DNA of 64,000 bases from assembly GCF_028204155.1 (NCBI RefSeq), contig NZ_JAQLOI010000003.1:806001-870000 (forward strand), in the 5' to 3' direction. Positions 8,915-17,418 of the stretch are shown one piece after another (position 1 is the first letter of the stretch; every line of letters starts with the position of its first letter). The position numbers were made by a program, and so were the translations under genes. The notes under the pieces are model-generated. The model did no database searches, was not told the origin of the DNA, and saw only the letters and a program-made list of their open reading frames with translations. Source of the stretch: Vibrio algarum. Lineage in GTDB: Bacteria; Pseudomonadota; Gammaproteobacteria; Enterobacterales; Vibrionaceae.

Positions 8915-9787
8915 CTAATTGGCTTCTTTTTCTACCGCCTCGATTATTACGGACGTATCCATTCTACCCAAACCTTGTTCAGACAGTTCTTTATACTGAT
9001 CCACGACTTTACTGGTTAACGGAAGTGTTATTCCTTGCGTTTGCGCTTCATCTAAACAGAAACCGAGATCCTTGATCATCCAATCTATTGCGAAACCAAA
9101 ATCAAATGAACGCTGGGCCATGGTCGTTGCACGATTTTCCATCTGCCAAGATCCTGCTGCACCATTTTTTAAACAATCAACCAATGTCGGAATATCCAAA
9201 CCGGCTTTTTCTGCAAGTAACAGCCCTTCAGAAAGACCATTAAGTGCTCCAGCAATACAAATCTGATTCACCATTTTTGCACGTTGCCCTTGCCCAACCT
9301 CCCCCATCAAAACAGAAGATTTTCCGTAGGCAGTAAATATCGGCTGTAACATATCGAAAAGCGCTTTATCTCCCCCACACATGATGGTCAAAACCCCATT
9401 CTCAGCACCTGCTTGCCCACCAGATACAGGAGCATCCATAAATGCAACTCCGGCGGCCTGACAAGCTTCTAGGAGCTCATTAGCTAACTTCGCAGACGTT
9501 GTTGTGTGATCAACTAAAATGGCTCCAGGTTTCATTACAGAGATAGCACCATCATTACTCGTGATGACACTTCTCACGTCGTCGTCATTTCCAACGCAAC
9601 TTATCACCACGTCAGCACCTTTCGCGCACTCAGCAACCGTTACACCAACGTTTCCACCGTATTGCGAGGCCCAAAGACGAGCTTTTTCTGTTGTTCGGTT
9701 GTAAACAGTAACATCTAGCCCTGATTTTTGAAGATGTCCTGCCATAGGAAAGCCCATAACACCTAAGCCAATAAAACTAACCTTCAT
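8915..9787 (-). CDS. NAD(P)-dependent beta-hydroxyacid dehydrogenase
   Basis: A 290-residue enzyme of the 3-hydroxyisobutyrate dehydrogenase / 2-hydroxy-3-oxopropionate (tartronate semialdehyde) reductase family. The N-terminal Rossmann fold opens with FIGLGVMGFPMAGHL (residues 4-18), followed by the substrate signature DAPVSGGQAGAENG (about 117-130) and the motif GQRAKMVNQ with the catalytic Lys near residue 170. The length is normal for the family. Which hydroxyacid is oxidised cannot be read from the sequence, and no pathway gene is adjacent. It stands alone, with an iteron-like site in its upstream region. Confidence 0.85.
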   Translation of the reverse strand: MKVSFIGLGVMGFPMAGHLQKSGLDVTVYNRTTEKARLWASQYGGNVGVTVAECAKGADVVISCVGNDDDVRSVITSNDGAISVMKPGAILVDHTTTSAKLANELLEACQAAGVAFMDAPVSGGQAGAENGVLTIMCGGDKALFDMLQPIFTAYGKSSVLMGEVGQGQRAKMVNQICIAGALNGLSEGLLLAEKAGLDIPTLVDCLKNGAAGSWQMENRATTMAQRSFDFGFAIDWMIKDLGFCLDEAQTQGITLPLTSKVVDQYKELSEQGLGRMDTSVIIEAVEKEAN

Positions 9788-9948
9788 ATTATTCCCTTAT
9801 TTTTTACCAAGCGGATAGTAAACACGTTAACAAACACACAACAAACATTCACCTTTTATCTATGGGTATTTTAAAAAGAAAGTGAAATATTATTTACCGT
9901 TTATCTACAACTATTCAATCAGTTAGAAAGCACTGCATGTTGATACTC

Positions 9949-9964
9949 GGACGCATGATCAAGG
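9949..9964 (+). repeat. RctB iteron-like site upstream of the dehydrogenase gene
   Basis: GGACGCATGATCAAGG carries the ATGATCAAGG core of the ori2 iterons in an intergenic position, 4 kb from the origin. Binding is inferred from sequence only. Confidence 0.5.
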
Positions 9965-9983
9965 AAAATTTTCTAATTTTGGC

Positions 9984-10010
9984 AAAAAAAACCGGGTGAT
10001 AATCACCCGG
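9984..10010 (-). terminator. terminator of the yeeN gene
   Basis: CCGGGTGAT and ATCACCCGG form a 9-bp GC-rich stem followed on the minus strand by eight T residues, about 30 bases after the yeeN stop. Confidence 0.85.
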
Positions 10011-10042
10011 CTAATTAATACGTTGGTTTTCTAGGTTAGGTA

Positions 10043-10768
10043 TTATTCTGCGTCTAACTCAGCATTGTGATAAACTTGTTGCACATCATCAGAATCGTCA
10101 AGCATATCCAAAAACTTTTGGAACTTAACAGCATCTTCTCCGGTCACTGGCGTCATTGTTTGAGGTACGAAAGTAATTTCTTCTACATCAAGCACTAAAT
10201 CAGCAAACTCATTATTGAGAGCCGTTTTTACTTTAAAAAATTCTGTATGAGGTGCGAATACAGTTACAACACCATCTTCAAGTTCGATATCCGTTACGTC
10301 AACATCTTGCATCATCAGCGCTTCTAATATCGCGTCTTCGTCATCACCGTTAAACTGGAATACCGCTTGGTGGTCAAACATATGTGATGTTGTACCTGGA
10401 CTACCAATTTTTGCACCCGTTTTAACAAAACACTGGCGTACATCTTGAAAAGTACGGTTTCCATTATCGGTAAGGCAGTCAACAATGACGCTTGCACCAC
10501 CAGGTGCGAACCCTTCATAACGAGCTGGTTGATAATCTTCACCACCGCCACCTGTTGCTTTATCGATCGCTTTATCAATGACATGGGCTGGTACCTGATC
10601 TTTCTTTGCTTTTGCGATCAAGTGCTTTAGCGAGAGATTCATGTCTGGATCTCCACCGCCATTTTTGGCGCACATGTATATCTCTTTACCATACTTGGAA
10701 TAAACTTTTATTTTCGCGCCTTGTGTTTTTGCCATTGACGCCTTGCGCACTTCAAAACTTCTTCCCAT
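10043..10768 (-). CDS. yeeN: YebC/PmpR family protein, YeeN type
   Basis: A 241-residue protein that starts MGRSFEVRKASMAKTQGAK and contains the family blocks NLSLKHLIAKAKKD, YEGFAPGGASVIVDCLTDN and QCFVKTGAKIGSPG. YebC-family proteins were described as DNA-binding regulators (PmpR); more recent work links YebC and relatives to easing ribosome stalling. The MGRSFEVRK start (instead of MAGHSKW) places it in the YeeN subgroup. It is a single-gene unit with its own terminator, two genes away from rctB; a YebC-like gene near rctB is also known from other vibrios. Confidence 0.9.
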   Translation of the reverse strand: MGRSFEVRKASMAKTQGAKIKVYSKYGKEIYMCAKNGGGDPDMNLSLKHLIAKAKKDQVPAHVIDKAIDKATGGGGEDYQPARYEGFAPGGASVIVDCLTDNGNRTFQDVRQCFVKTGAKIGSPGTTSHMFDHQAVFQFNGDDEDAILEALMMQDVDVTDIELEDGVVTVFAPHTEFFKVKTALNNEFADLVLDVEEITFVPQTMTPVTGEDAVKFQKFLDMLDDSDDVQQVYHNAELDAE

Positions 10769-10845
10769 TGGGATCTTCTCTCTGCTTCAATTTATTTGAC
10801 GAATTTTAGCAAAATGTGAATTCAATTTGCTATAGAGCTGGAGGG

Positions 10846-11055
10846 TTATGCCACTCCCATAACTCTTTTGTATTTTGCTACTGATTGCTCAAACCATTCT
10901 TTTTCAGCTTCTTTTTTGAGCTTTTCTCTTTGCGTGAACATCTCATTAGGGCCTATTTTAGCCTGCTTTAATTGCCAAACCAAATACGACGCTTGTTTAT
11001 CAATCTCTATCTTATTTTTTTCTTCCACGGGGAGCAAAGATAAATTAACTGGCAT
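10846..11055 (-). CDS. small conserved vibrio protein (DUF3283-like)
   Basis: A 69-residue hydrophilic, Lys/Glu-rich, helical protein (MPVNLSLLPVEEKNKIEIDK at the start, KYKRVMGVA at the end). It resembles the short family DUF3283 of vibrios, from memory only. No motif, signal or membrane segment is visible. It is transcribed toward yeeN with a gap of about 77 bases between its stop and the yeeN start. Function unknown. Confidence 0.6.
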   Translation of the reverse strand: MPVNLSLLPVEEKNKIEIDKQASYLVWQLKQAKIGPNEMFTQREKLKKEAEKEWFEQSVAKYKRVMGVA

Positions 11056-11200
11056 GATGAATCTCAGTAGAGTTTATTTTGTGGTGCTGCAATATATCAC
11101 AGGGAGAGGAAACGAGTGAATACTCAAGATTAATGAAACGCATAAATATAAAAAACACATCTCTTTTATACAAAAAGATTCTGGCATTCTGTTAAATCAG

Positions 11201-11220
11201 GGGCGGCAATCACGCCGCCC
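11201..11220 (-). terminator. GC-rich hairpin after the PA3496-like gene
   Basis: GGGCGGC and GCCGCCC pair around a 6-base loop 26 bases after the stop at 11246. No clear T-run follows on the minus strand, so it may be a weak terminator. Confidence 0.5.
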
Positions 11221-11245
11221 TTGTAAATTTGCATTCAAGATACAA

Positions 11246-11440
11246 TCAATGGAGTAATCCTAGTTCCTCAGCTTCTTCCAATGTTAAACCGCTTTCTCGA
11301 ATTTCGCGCATCGCTTCAATACGACGACGAGCTTCAGCTGATTTAATCTGTTTTTTTGATTGCTTGGCATCTTCTTCCTTGAAGTCCCAATTGGATGCTA
11401 TGTTTGCCATTTCATCATGATCAATAGAATTAATAGACAT
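11246..11440 (-). CDS. small PA3496-like protein
   Basis: A 64-residue charged protein with a central basic helix (KKQIKSAEARRRIEAMREIR) and an acidic C-terminus (LTLEEAEELGLLH). The ARRRIE pattern is typical of the PA3496 family of small gammaproteobacterial proteins, whose role is unknown. The start at 11440 is preceded on the minus strand by a good ribosome binding site (GGAGGTATTT). Single-gene unit downstream of rctB in the same orientation. Confidence 0.65.
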   Translation of the reverse strand: MSINSIDHDEMANIASNWDFKEEDAKQSKKQIKSAEARRRIEAMREIRESGLTLEEAEELGLLH

Positions 11441-11779
11441 AAATACCTCCGATTAAAACCATGTCCGGGGACACACCTTATGTAGCAAACGCTATAATCA
11501 TTGTTAAGTAAAACAATCTCAGAATGTGAACTACTACAGAGTTCTTTAAACAAAATTATATTTCTATCATTAGGGCTTTGATTATCTGATTTTTTGCATT
11601 TACTTTTGAGAATCGCACTAAAAACTCTTTCCAGATCTGATCCTCGATCCCCGTGAGTCTTATATCCAATCTCTTACACTACCTGCATAAAATTATAGTC
11701 GATTTTCTAGGCTAGGCATCTAATGAATCGTGTGAACGATTAAAAAGTGCTATCAATCACTAACAAAGAGCAAAAATTG

Positions 11780-11796
11780 CGGAACGATGATCAAGG
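11780..11796 (+). repeat. RctB iteron-like site downstream of rctB
   Basis: CGGAACGATGATCAAG (16 bases, then G) is identical on the opposite strand to the site at 31898-31913 and matches the ori2 site at 14791-14805 over 14 bases. It lies 2.2 kb from the origin, beyond the rctB terminator. Confidence 0.65.
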
Positions 11797-11835
11797 AAAT
11801 TATAGTCGTTTGAACAGCTTTCGTTGAATTTAGGA

Positions 11836-11865
11836 CAAAAAAATAGCGAGTTTCGCAACTCGCTA
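11836..11865 (-). terminator. rctB terminator
   Basis: TAGCGAGTT and AACTCGCTA form a 9-bp stem followed on the minus strand by seven T residues, about 140 bases after the rctB stop. Confidence 0.8.
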
Positions 11866-12006
11866 AAAATTCAAAATGAATGTAACAATATGAGCCATAT
11901 CTATCGATTTCATTAGAAATGATAAAAGGTTGTCTATTCGTTTTTAACTATAACTAACCGACAGCTTTTAATGTCAGAAAAACGTAAATCTTGTGTCCGA
12001 AGTAAA

Positions 12007-13995
12007 TCAAATACCAATGGCAACATCATCTAAAGTTCTAAATACTTCTTCATCAATATGTCCGTCATAAACCGATTTACACACTTTTTTTCGCACCGCT
12101 AAAGCTGAAATAAGCTTTTCGATCGAAAGGTGTTTAGAAGATGATTGAGAGTTATATAACTCAATGGTCTTACTTAACACTTGATAGCTTACGATATTAT
12201 CAGCGACTCGAAGCCAATCAAGCTTTGCTATAAGCTCCTCACACTCATCTTTTATTGAGGAAGGAGAATGCCCTGTCATGGCAGAAAGCGCTGTGATGCT
12301 GCGTTCTAGGGCCTCTGGTGAGGTATATTTAGATAAAGTAATAGTCAACTCGTCAGCGTTAACCTCTACAAGGTGTTTCCGTAATTTAACTCTACGGCCC
12401 AATTTACCTCTCGGTTGTCGCTCTTTACGTTGAATTGGCTCAAATTCTCCATCTATTATTTCAGATAACTCTTCAAGTTTTTGTTTAGATACCATCTCGT
12501 TTCTTAGCGGATTAGGAAGAGTCGGAGCCATATTTCTTTTTCCGGCATTCGTCGTTCGCGCGCGAGAAAAACGTAACACTTCTTCCACATCACATTTGAT
12601 ATCTACCTGATAATCTGAAATCTTGCCTTTGGCTTCTAACATTGAGATTGTTAAATGGTAACCCCATAAATTAACAGTGAAGTATGTTTCTAGAATGGGT
12701 TCATCAGATAATTTTTTTAACTCTCTAATGAGCTCTGATGAAAAACGTCTCCATTCAATATTTCGTGCAAGCTTTTGGTTTAAATCACTTAGAAGCATAC
12801 TATCGGTATATCTTCTAGACATACGACTACGAAAATATGAGTACAATTGGAAAACCAATGTATGTTGCTTAAGAATTTCTGGTGGGAACAAAAAGAAGTA
12901 GTCTTTTGTTAGAAGTTCTTCATAAAAAGAAGGCTCCCAAACTAGTATGTAGAGATTGGGTTTTATTTTGATTTCACCCGCCGCATTCTCTGATGGGGCT
13001 TCTTCCGATGCTGTAATAGTTCGAGCTAAAAACCGGAATCTATCACTTTTAAAACCTTCGGGCATGTTTTCACTTAGCCAGCGACCTGCCAACTCATGGA
13101 GCTGAAAGTCTGTATACTCAATTCTATCTATACTCTCTCGAATTGAATCACGCGCAGGACCACTGTCTTTCTTGCCTCGCATAGATAAGATATCTGTAAT
13201 ATATAAAGGTGTTTTATTTGGCGCTTGCTTAATATTAATTTGATACTCTTCTTGATGATGCTCATGGTATTGCACCGTTAGAGTAAATAACGCGAATAAT
13301 GTCATTAGATCATCAACAGTCATAATGTTTTTGGACGATCTTGTTTCAATGATAGCTCTAGATCCTGAAATTGAAACCATAGATTTTTGGTAGTTTTTTC
13401 TAGTTCTTGGTGGGGCTAGAGCTTGATCTATGATACCTGCCCAATTGGCAGGAGAAACGACAAATTGATCAGCTTCATCCTTAAGCCCTGGTGGAGTTTG
13501 TAGCCCATATTCGGTAAGTAAACGTTTATTTACTTGAGTTTGAGCTAACGCCTTTGATCTTTTTTGTTTTTCAGTTTGTTTGGTACTCTCAGTCATCAGG
13601 CTAGTTGCACCTAATACCGATACTAGTTGACTTGGATTAACAAATATATGAAGCATAGTTTTACCGGCTAAACCTTCTTCAAATCTGACTGGAATTTGTT
13701 GGAATAACCCTATATTGACCGCTGCTCTTAATCGTTGTTGTATTGCGGCCCTAGTTAAATGTCTATCCGTCGCTTCAACGATCTCAGTTGTTGAAACATA
13801 GCCATCTTTGCTAGCAAAACTGCGTAAAGAAATTAAATTAAGTAATTCTACTATACTTTTAGTCACCCCTTTGAAGTGTTGATATTGTTCGATCCAATCA
13901 ACGGCGAGCTCTGATACTGCAAACAAATGCCCATCTTTATGAGTCCTTGGCAATTTTATGAGTAACTTGTCATCGGGTTTAACTTTAGGGTTCAC
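12007..13995 (-). CDS. rctB: RctB, replication initiator of chromosome II
   Basis: A 662-residue protein with a GTG start (CAC at 13993-13995 on the plus strand), close to the 658 residues of V. cholerae RctB. It opens MNPKVKPDDKLLIKLPRTHKDGHLFAVSE in two conserved blocks and carries several winged-helix-like regions, as in the known structure of the dimer core. RctB binds the ATGATCA iterons to open the origin and binds 39-mers and 29-mers as negative regulatory sites. The gene reads away from the origin; a 29-mer-like site sits 11 bp upstream of its start, consistent with autorepression. The frame is intact. Confidence 0.95.
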   Translation of the reverse strand: MNPKVKPDDKLLIKLPRTHKDGHLFAVSELAVDWIEQYQHFKGVTKSIVELLNLISLRSFASKDGYVSTTEIVEATDRHLTRAAIQQRLRAAVNIGLFQQIPVRFEEGLAGKTMLHIFVNPSQLVSVLGATSLMTESTKQTEKQKRSKALAQTQVNKRLLTEYGLQTPPGLKDEADQFVVSPANWAGIIDQALAPPRTRKNYQKSMVSISGSRAIIETRSSKNIMTVDDLMTLFALFTLTVQYHEHHQEEYQINIKQAPNKTPLYITDILSMRGKKDSGPARDSIRESIDRIEYTDFQLHELAGRWLSENMPEGFKSDRFRFLARTITASEEAPSENAAGEIKIKPNLYILVWEPSFYEELLTKDYFFLFPPEILKQHTLVFQLYSYFRSRMSRRYTDSMLLSDLNQKLARNIEWRRFSSELIRELKKLSDEPILETYFTVNLWGYHLTISMLEAKGKISDYQVDIKCDVEEVLRFSRARTTNAGKRNMAPTLPNPLRNEMVSKQKLEELSEIIDGEFEPIQRKERQPRGKLGRRVKLRKHLVEVNADELTITLSKYTSPEALERSITALSAMTGHSPSSIKDECEELIAKLDWLRVADNIVSYQVLSKTIELYNSQSSSKHLSIEKLISALAVRKKVCKSVYDGHIDEEVFRTLDDVAIGI

Positions 13996-14005
13996 TAATC
14001 ATCAT

Positions 14006-14030
14006 CCGTAATATTACTATCGTTCCAAAA
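14006..14030 (+). promoter_or_regulatory. 29-mer-like RctB operator at the rctB promoter
   Basis: CCGTAA followed directly by TATTACTATCGTTCC corresponds to the two 39-mers with the 11-base middle segment missing. In V. cholerae the 29-mer is a 39-mer with an internal deletion and mediates rctB autorepression. It ends 11 bp before the GTG start. Confidence 0.75.
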
Positions 14031-14084
14031 GAATAATGAAAAATAGATCATAAAGAAAGAAATATTTATGCTTATTTAAATAAC

Positions 14085-14132
14085 TGATCTTAGTGATTAA
14101 AGTGATCTATATTGATTAAGTGATCTAATGAT
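14085..14132. repeat. TGAT/ATCA repeat tract, probable DNA unwinding element
   Basis: Six TGAT tetramers begin at 14085, 14094, 14103, 14113, 14121 and 14129, spaced 8-10 bp; read on the minus strand they are ATCA repeats. The region is AT-rich and lies between rctB and the iterons. In V. cholerae, RctB binds ATCA repeats of one unwound strand, and this tract fits that role. Confidence 0.8.
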
Positions 14133-14190
14133 CTGAATGGGTTTTTAGGTGTAAGTTATTGTTAAATAGCTTGTTAATTTCTCACAGCTT

Positions 14191-14320
14191 AGAAGCATGA
14201 TCAAGGGGCATTCAGATCGATGATCAACAAATCTATTGAACAATGATCAAAGAAGTTGGAAACGATGATCATTGAAGTAACGAATCAATGATCATTAAGT
14301 GAGCGGAAATATGATCATGA
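14191..14320 (+). repeat. array of six RctB iterons (12-mers)
   Basis: ATGATCA occurs in the same orientation at 14197, 14220, 14243, 14265, 14288 and 14311. Spacing is 23, 23, 22, 23 and 23 bp, so all sites lie on one face of the helix. Each carries a central GATC; most have G(A/G)A about 5-7 bases before the core. This is the minimal-origin array known from V. cholerae. Confidence 0.93.
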
Positions 14321-14332
14321 TTCTTGTACAGG

Positions 14333-14341
14333 TTATCCACA
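14333..14341 (+). other. DnaA box
   Basis: TTATCCACA is a perfect DnaA consensus box, 15 bp after the last iteron of the array. One DnaA box at this place is typical of Vibrio ori2. Confidence 0.9.
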
Positions 14342-14405
14342 GAACTAGAGTCATATTAGCTGAATATGAATTTTATCGGGTGCAAAATTTGCTAAGTAAC
14401 CTTTC

Positions 14406-14536
14406 AGAAGCATGATCAAGGATGGTTTAATGTCATTAACGGTTGTAATTTCTACAAAGTATTTTCCAATCTTAATAAATAGGTGAGATATGTGTATTGG
14501 GCTTTTCTATTTGTATTTACGAAACGATGATCAAGG
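14406..14536 (+). repeat. two lone RctB iterons in the control region
   Basis: AGAAGCATGATCAAGG at 14406-14421 is identical over 16 bases to the first array site (14191-14206). GAAACGATGATCAAGG lies at 14521-14536. They are far apart and not phased, like the 11-mers of the V. cholerae inhibitory region. Confidence 0.8.
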
Positions 14537-14618
14537 GGGAAATTTCTTCCAATTTATCATTGCTTGTCGGTTGTAAGTAAGGTCGCTTTGGTTTGACTCT
14601 ATATTGAATAAGCATTTC

Positions 14619-14658
14619 CCGTAATTTACAGAGAGTATTATATAGTTCCGGTGTTTTT
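14619..14658 (+). repeat. 39-mer RctB regulatory site, copy 1
   Basis: CCGTAATTTA, a 7-base spacer, TATTATATAGTTCCG and a GTGTTTTT tail. It aligns without gaps over 40 bases to the copy at 14864, about 30 positions identical. 39-mers are the negative control sites of Vibrio ori2. Confidence 0.8.
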
Positions 14659-14663
14659 ACTTA

Positions 14664-14805
14664 CTTGATCATTGATCCGGTGTTGGATCGCGATATTTAT
14701 GGTTTATACGATGATTAATTGGGTCTAATTTACCCTTGATCATTCTTCCTAACCCCATTTTTTATTAGGAACAATGATCAAGCTAAATCCCTGATCATCG
14801 TTCCG
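14664..14805. repeat. cluster of four RctB iterons between the two 39-mers
   Basis: Cores lie at 14666-14672 (minus), 14737-14743 (minus), 14774-14780 (plus) and 14792-14798 (minus). On its own strand each has the form GGA-A/T-N2-ATGATCA, three followed by AG. Mixed orientation distinguishes them from the phased origin array. Confidence 0.8.
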
Positions 14806-14863
14806 TGTGAATAATAGTACTTGCAGTTGTATTATTTCGTTGAGTTATTCGAATTTACACGAA

Positions 14864-14903
14864 CCGTAAGTTAGTGGCGTTATTATATCGTTCCGATATT
14901 TTT
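14864..14903 (+). repeat. 39-mer RctB regulatory site, copy 2
   Basis: CCGTAAGTTA, a 7-base spacer, TATTATATCGTTCCG and an AT tail; the core differs from copy 1 at one of 15 positions. It ends 4 bp before a parS2 site, so RctB and ParB2 would bind side by side. Confidence 0.8.
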
Positions 14904-14907
14904 GTTT

Positions 14908-14922
14908 TTTTACACTGTAAAT
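14908..14922. other. parS2: parS2 centromere site in the origin region
   Basis: TTTTACACTGTAAAT matches the ParB2 site. It lies between the second 39-mer and parA2, about 210 bp upstream of the parA2 start. Confidence 0.9.
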
Positions 14923-15130
14923 GAGTGACGCGGTAACACTTTTATTCTTAGCTGGTTTGAGTAACAAATATTTGGTGAATGTGGACTTGATAATTCTATT
15001 TTTACTGCTTAATAGAGTATGTCTGGTTAATAATTGTGATATCACTCTAAAATGAATGTTCAGCTATTTATTGTTTATCATCATTTTTTATGTACAATAA
15101 TGACAAACCATTTTGTATGGATTATTGCTG

Positions 15131-16365
15131 ATGAAACGAGAAGAAACAATTGAAGACCTGTATAGGTTGGCTGAACAGACTAAGCAAGTTCAAGCTGATC
15201 GAATAGAGATTGTTCTGGAAGAAAGAAGTGACGAACATTTCCCCCTATGTCTAAAGCACTTATGGAGACTCGATCTGGGTTAACACGAAGAAAGTTAGAT
15301 GATGCTATTAATAAATTAGAGGCGGAAGGTCATCAGTTCACTAAGAATAATGCCAATCATTATTCTATTTCGTTAGTGGAAGCGCACATGCTGATGGACG
15401 CTGCAGGTGTACCTAAGTTCCATGAGCGAAAATTGCCTCGCGCAACTAAACCTAGCATCAATAACAAACCTTGGGTAATCAATGTACAGAACCAAAAAGG
15501 CGGTACTGGTAAGTCTATGACTGCCGTACATCTTGCTGCTTGTCTTGGGTTAAATTTAGATAAGAGATACAGAATTTGTTTGATAGATCTTGACCCTCAA
15601 GGGTCATTACGCCTGTTTCTTAATCCTCAAATAAGCACGGAGGATCACGATAACATATATTCTGCTGTAGATATCATGCTCGATAATGTGCCTGACGGGA
15701 CTGTTGTAGATAGAGAATTTCTAAATAAGAACGTTTTACTTCCTACGCAATACCCAAATTTAAAAACAATTTCTGCCTTTCCAGAAGATGCGATGTTCAA
15801 TGCTGAGGCTTGGCAACACTTATCGCAGAATCAATCATTGGACATTGTTTGCTTACTTAAAGAAAAGCTTATTGATCCGATTTCTGACGATTTCGACATT
15901 ATAATGATTGATACAGGGCCCCATGTCGACCCGTTAGTTTGGAATGCAATGTATGCGTCCAACGCGTTATTAATTCCTTGCGCAGCTAAGCGTTTAGATT
16001 GGGCCTCGACGGTCAATTTTTTTCAACACCTACCGACAGTGTACGAAATGTTTCCTGAAGATTGGAAGGGCTTAGAGTTTGTCAGATTGATGCCGACTAT
16101 GTTTGAGGATGACAACAAAAAACAAGTATCAGTATTGACGGAAATGAATTACTTGCTGAATGATCAAGTAATGATGGCTACTATTCCTAGAAGTCGTGCA
16201 TTTGAAACTTGTGCAGATACCTACAGTACGGTATTCGACCTTACAGTTGGTGATTTTGAAGGTGGTAAAAAAACATTACACACAGCTCAAGATTCGATAC
16301 AAAAAGCAGCACTAGAGTTAGAGCGTGTACTACATAGTAACTGGAATTCACTTAATCAGGAGTAA
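15131..16365 (+). CDS. parA2: ParA2 partition ATPase, frame broken in a C-run
   Basis: The natural start is the ATG at 15131 (MKREETIEDLYRLAEQTKQV), a conserved Vibrio ParA2 N-terminus with an AT-rich promoter upstream. The frame is lost at the run of five C at 15241-15245; one more C would join it to the rest (MSKALMETRSGLTRRKLDD onward), giving 411 residues, the expected size. The rest is complete: a winged-helix N-terminal domain, the deviant Walker A motif QKGGTGKSM, LIDLDPQGSL, and the Walker B-type strand IIMIDTGPHVD. ParA2 forms DNA-bound filaments that move the ori2 region. The shift is most likely a sequencing undercall. Confidence 0.9.
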
Positions 16366-16371
16366 TCAACG

Positions 16372-17342
16372 ATGGCAATAAAAACTTCTGAGTTAAACGC
16401 GAAATTATTTGGTAAAGCCAACAAGCGCCGCGCGACAACTCCTCAAGAAGCACAGACAGCGGCAAAAGAGAAAGCCCAAACTATTGAACTAAGTGTTGCT
16501 GGCCAAGAGGTTGTTGAATTTGAACTTGTTCAGATTCCTTCAGATGATATTGAAACTGAAACCACAGTATTTGCTAAAAATGCCCGTGAGCAGTCTTTCT
16601 TAAATGAACATGCGCTGTCGGATGTACTTGTTACATTAAAAGAGCGTGGTCAACAATATCCGGCTGTCGGGCGCAGGACAAATGACGGTAAAATAGAAGT
16701 GTTGGATGGAAGCCGTCGTCGTATGTCATGTATTTTAGCGAAAAAAACTTCCTGATTTACGTTGCGGAACAGATTGGTCCCGAACACGCTAAGTTTCTTT
16801 CTGACGTTGCTAATGCACACAAGCCACTTTCTCTTTATGAACGTGGTAAGGAGATGCTAAACAAGTTAGAAAATGGAGAAGCAAGCGATCAAAAAGCATT
16901 GGCTCAAATCTTTCAATGTAGTGAGGCATTGGTAAGTGGAGCGCTCAAGGCTGCTTCTTTGCCATTAGAGTTATTGCAAGCCTACCCTAACGTTAGTGAA
17001 TTAGGCCGCCCAACCATTGTTAAGTTACATAAACAGTTCAACGAATTGGACGATGATGGTCGCGTGGTATTACTGCAAAAGTGCAAATCAAAAGAAGGTT
17101 TCATGTGGCAGAGAAGTGAGGCTCAAGGCGTCGCGCGTCTTACGAAAGATGTTACTGAACATATTGAAAGTTGGATAGAAGAACTTGTGCCTAAAAAGCC
17201 AGAGCCAATAACAAAAAAAGAGCTAATCAAAGGTAAAGCGTCATATACCCGTAAGGGAAGCAATTTGGCTATAAACCTAAAGAAAGTAGATGACAATGTA
17301 ATGCAAGACATTTTGTCGTTTATCGAATCCAAACTAAATTAA
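16372..17342 (+). CDS. parB2: ParB2 centromere-binding protein, frame broken in an A-run
   Basis: It starts 6 bp after the parA2 stop with a ribosome binding site (AGGAGTAATCAACG). The first part runs to a false stop at 16753-16755; the second part continues in another frame (NFLIYVAEQIGPEHAKFLSD). Adding one A to the seven at 16741-16747 gives a continuous 323-residue protein, the normal ParB2 length. The N-terminal half contains the ParB/Srx CTPase region (VLDGSRRRMSC); the middle holds the helix-turn-helix (LAQIFQCSEALVSGALKAAS). It binds the TTTACANTGTAAA sites seen in this window. A terminator follows. Confidence 0.9.
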
Positions 17343-17351
17343 AACATAAAG

Positions 17352-17373
17352 GCCGCGTTAGCGGCTTTTTTTT
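17352..17373 (+). terminator. parAB2 terminator
   Basis: GCCGC and GCGGC pair around a GTTA loop, followed by eight T residues, 10 bp after the parB2 stop. Confidence 0.88.
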
Positions 17374-17418
17374 GCGCTGTGATAACATAAAGCATCGTTT
17401 TTAACCGGTATTTGCAAG

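Larger units (their letters stand above)
11441..12006. other. intergenic region downstream of rctB
   Basis: It holds the rctB terminator and one strong iteron-like site at 11780-11796, reported separately. The rest is AT-rich, with no open frame of coding character. Confidence 0.5.
14006..14922. other. ori2: replication origin of chromosome II (ori2) with its control region
   Basis: From rctB outward: 29-mer-like operator (14006-14030), TGAT repeat tract (14085-14132), six spaced iterons (14191-14320), DnaA box (14333-14341), lone iterons (14406-14536), 39-mer (14619-14658), four iterons (14664-14805), 39-mer (14864-14903) and parS2 (14908-14922). GATC is very dense in the first 320 bp, as expected for Dam-dependent iteron binding. 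The order matches V. cholerae ori2, with the minimal origin on the rctB side and the inhibitory region toward parA2. The segment 14345-15130 is the equivalent of the rctA region, which is transcribed but not translated in V. cholerae; I see no convincing gene in it. Confidence 0.93.

Noticed and set aside
9071..9080. CTTGATCATC inside the dehydrogenase gene, and similar short ATGATCA matches at 5101, 11416 and 16160
   Set aside because: Only the 7-10 base core matches, without the GGAA flank; a 7-mer is expected several times by chance in 64 kb of AT-rich DNA.
14845..15045. 66-codon minus-strand frame in the ori2 control region
   Set aside because: It overlaps a 39-mer and parS2, has no protein-like character, and the equivalent rctA region is not translated in V. 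cholerae.
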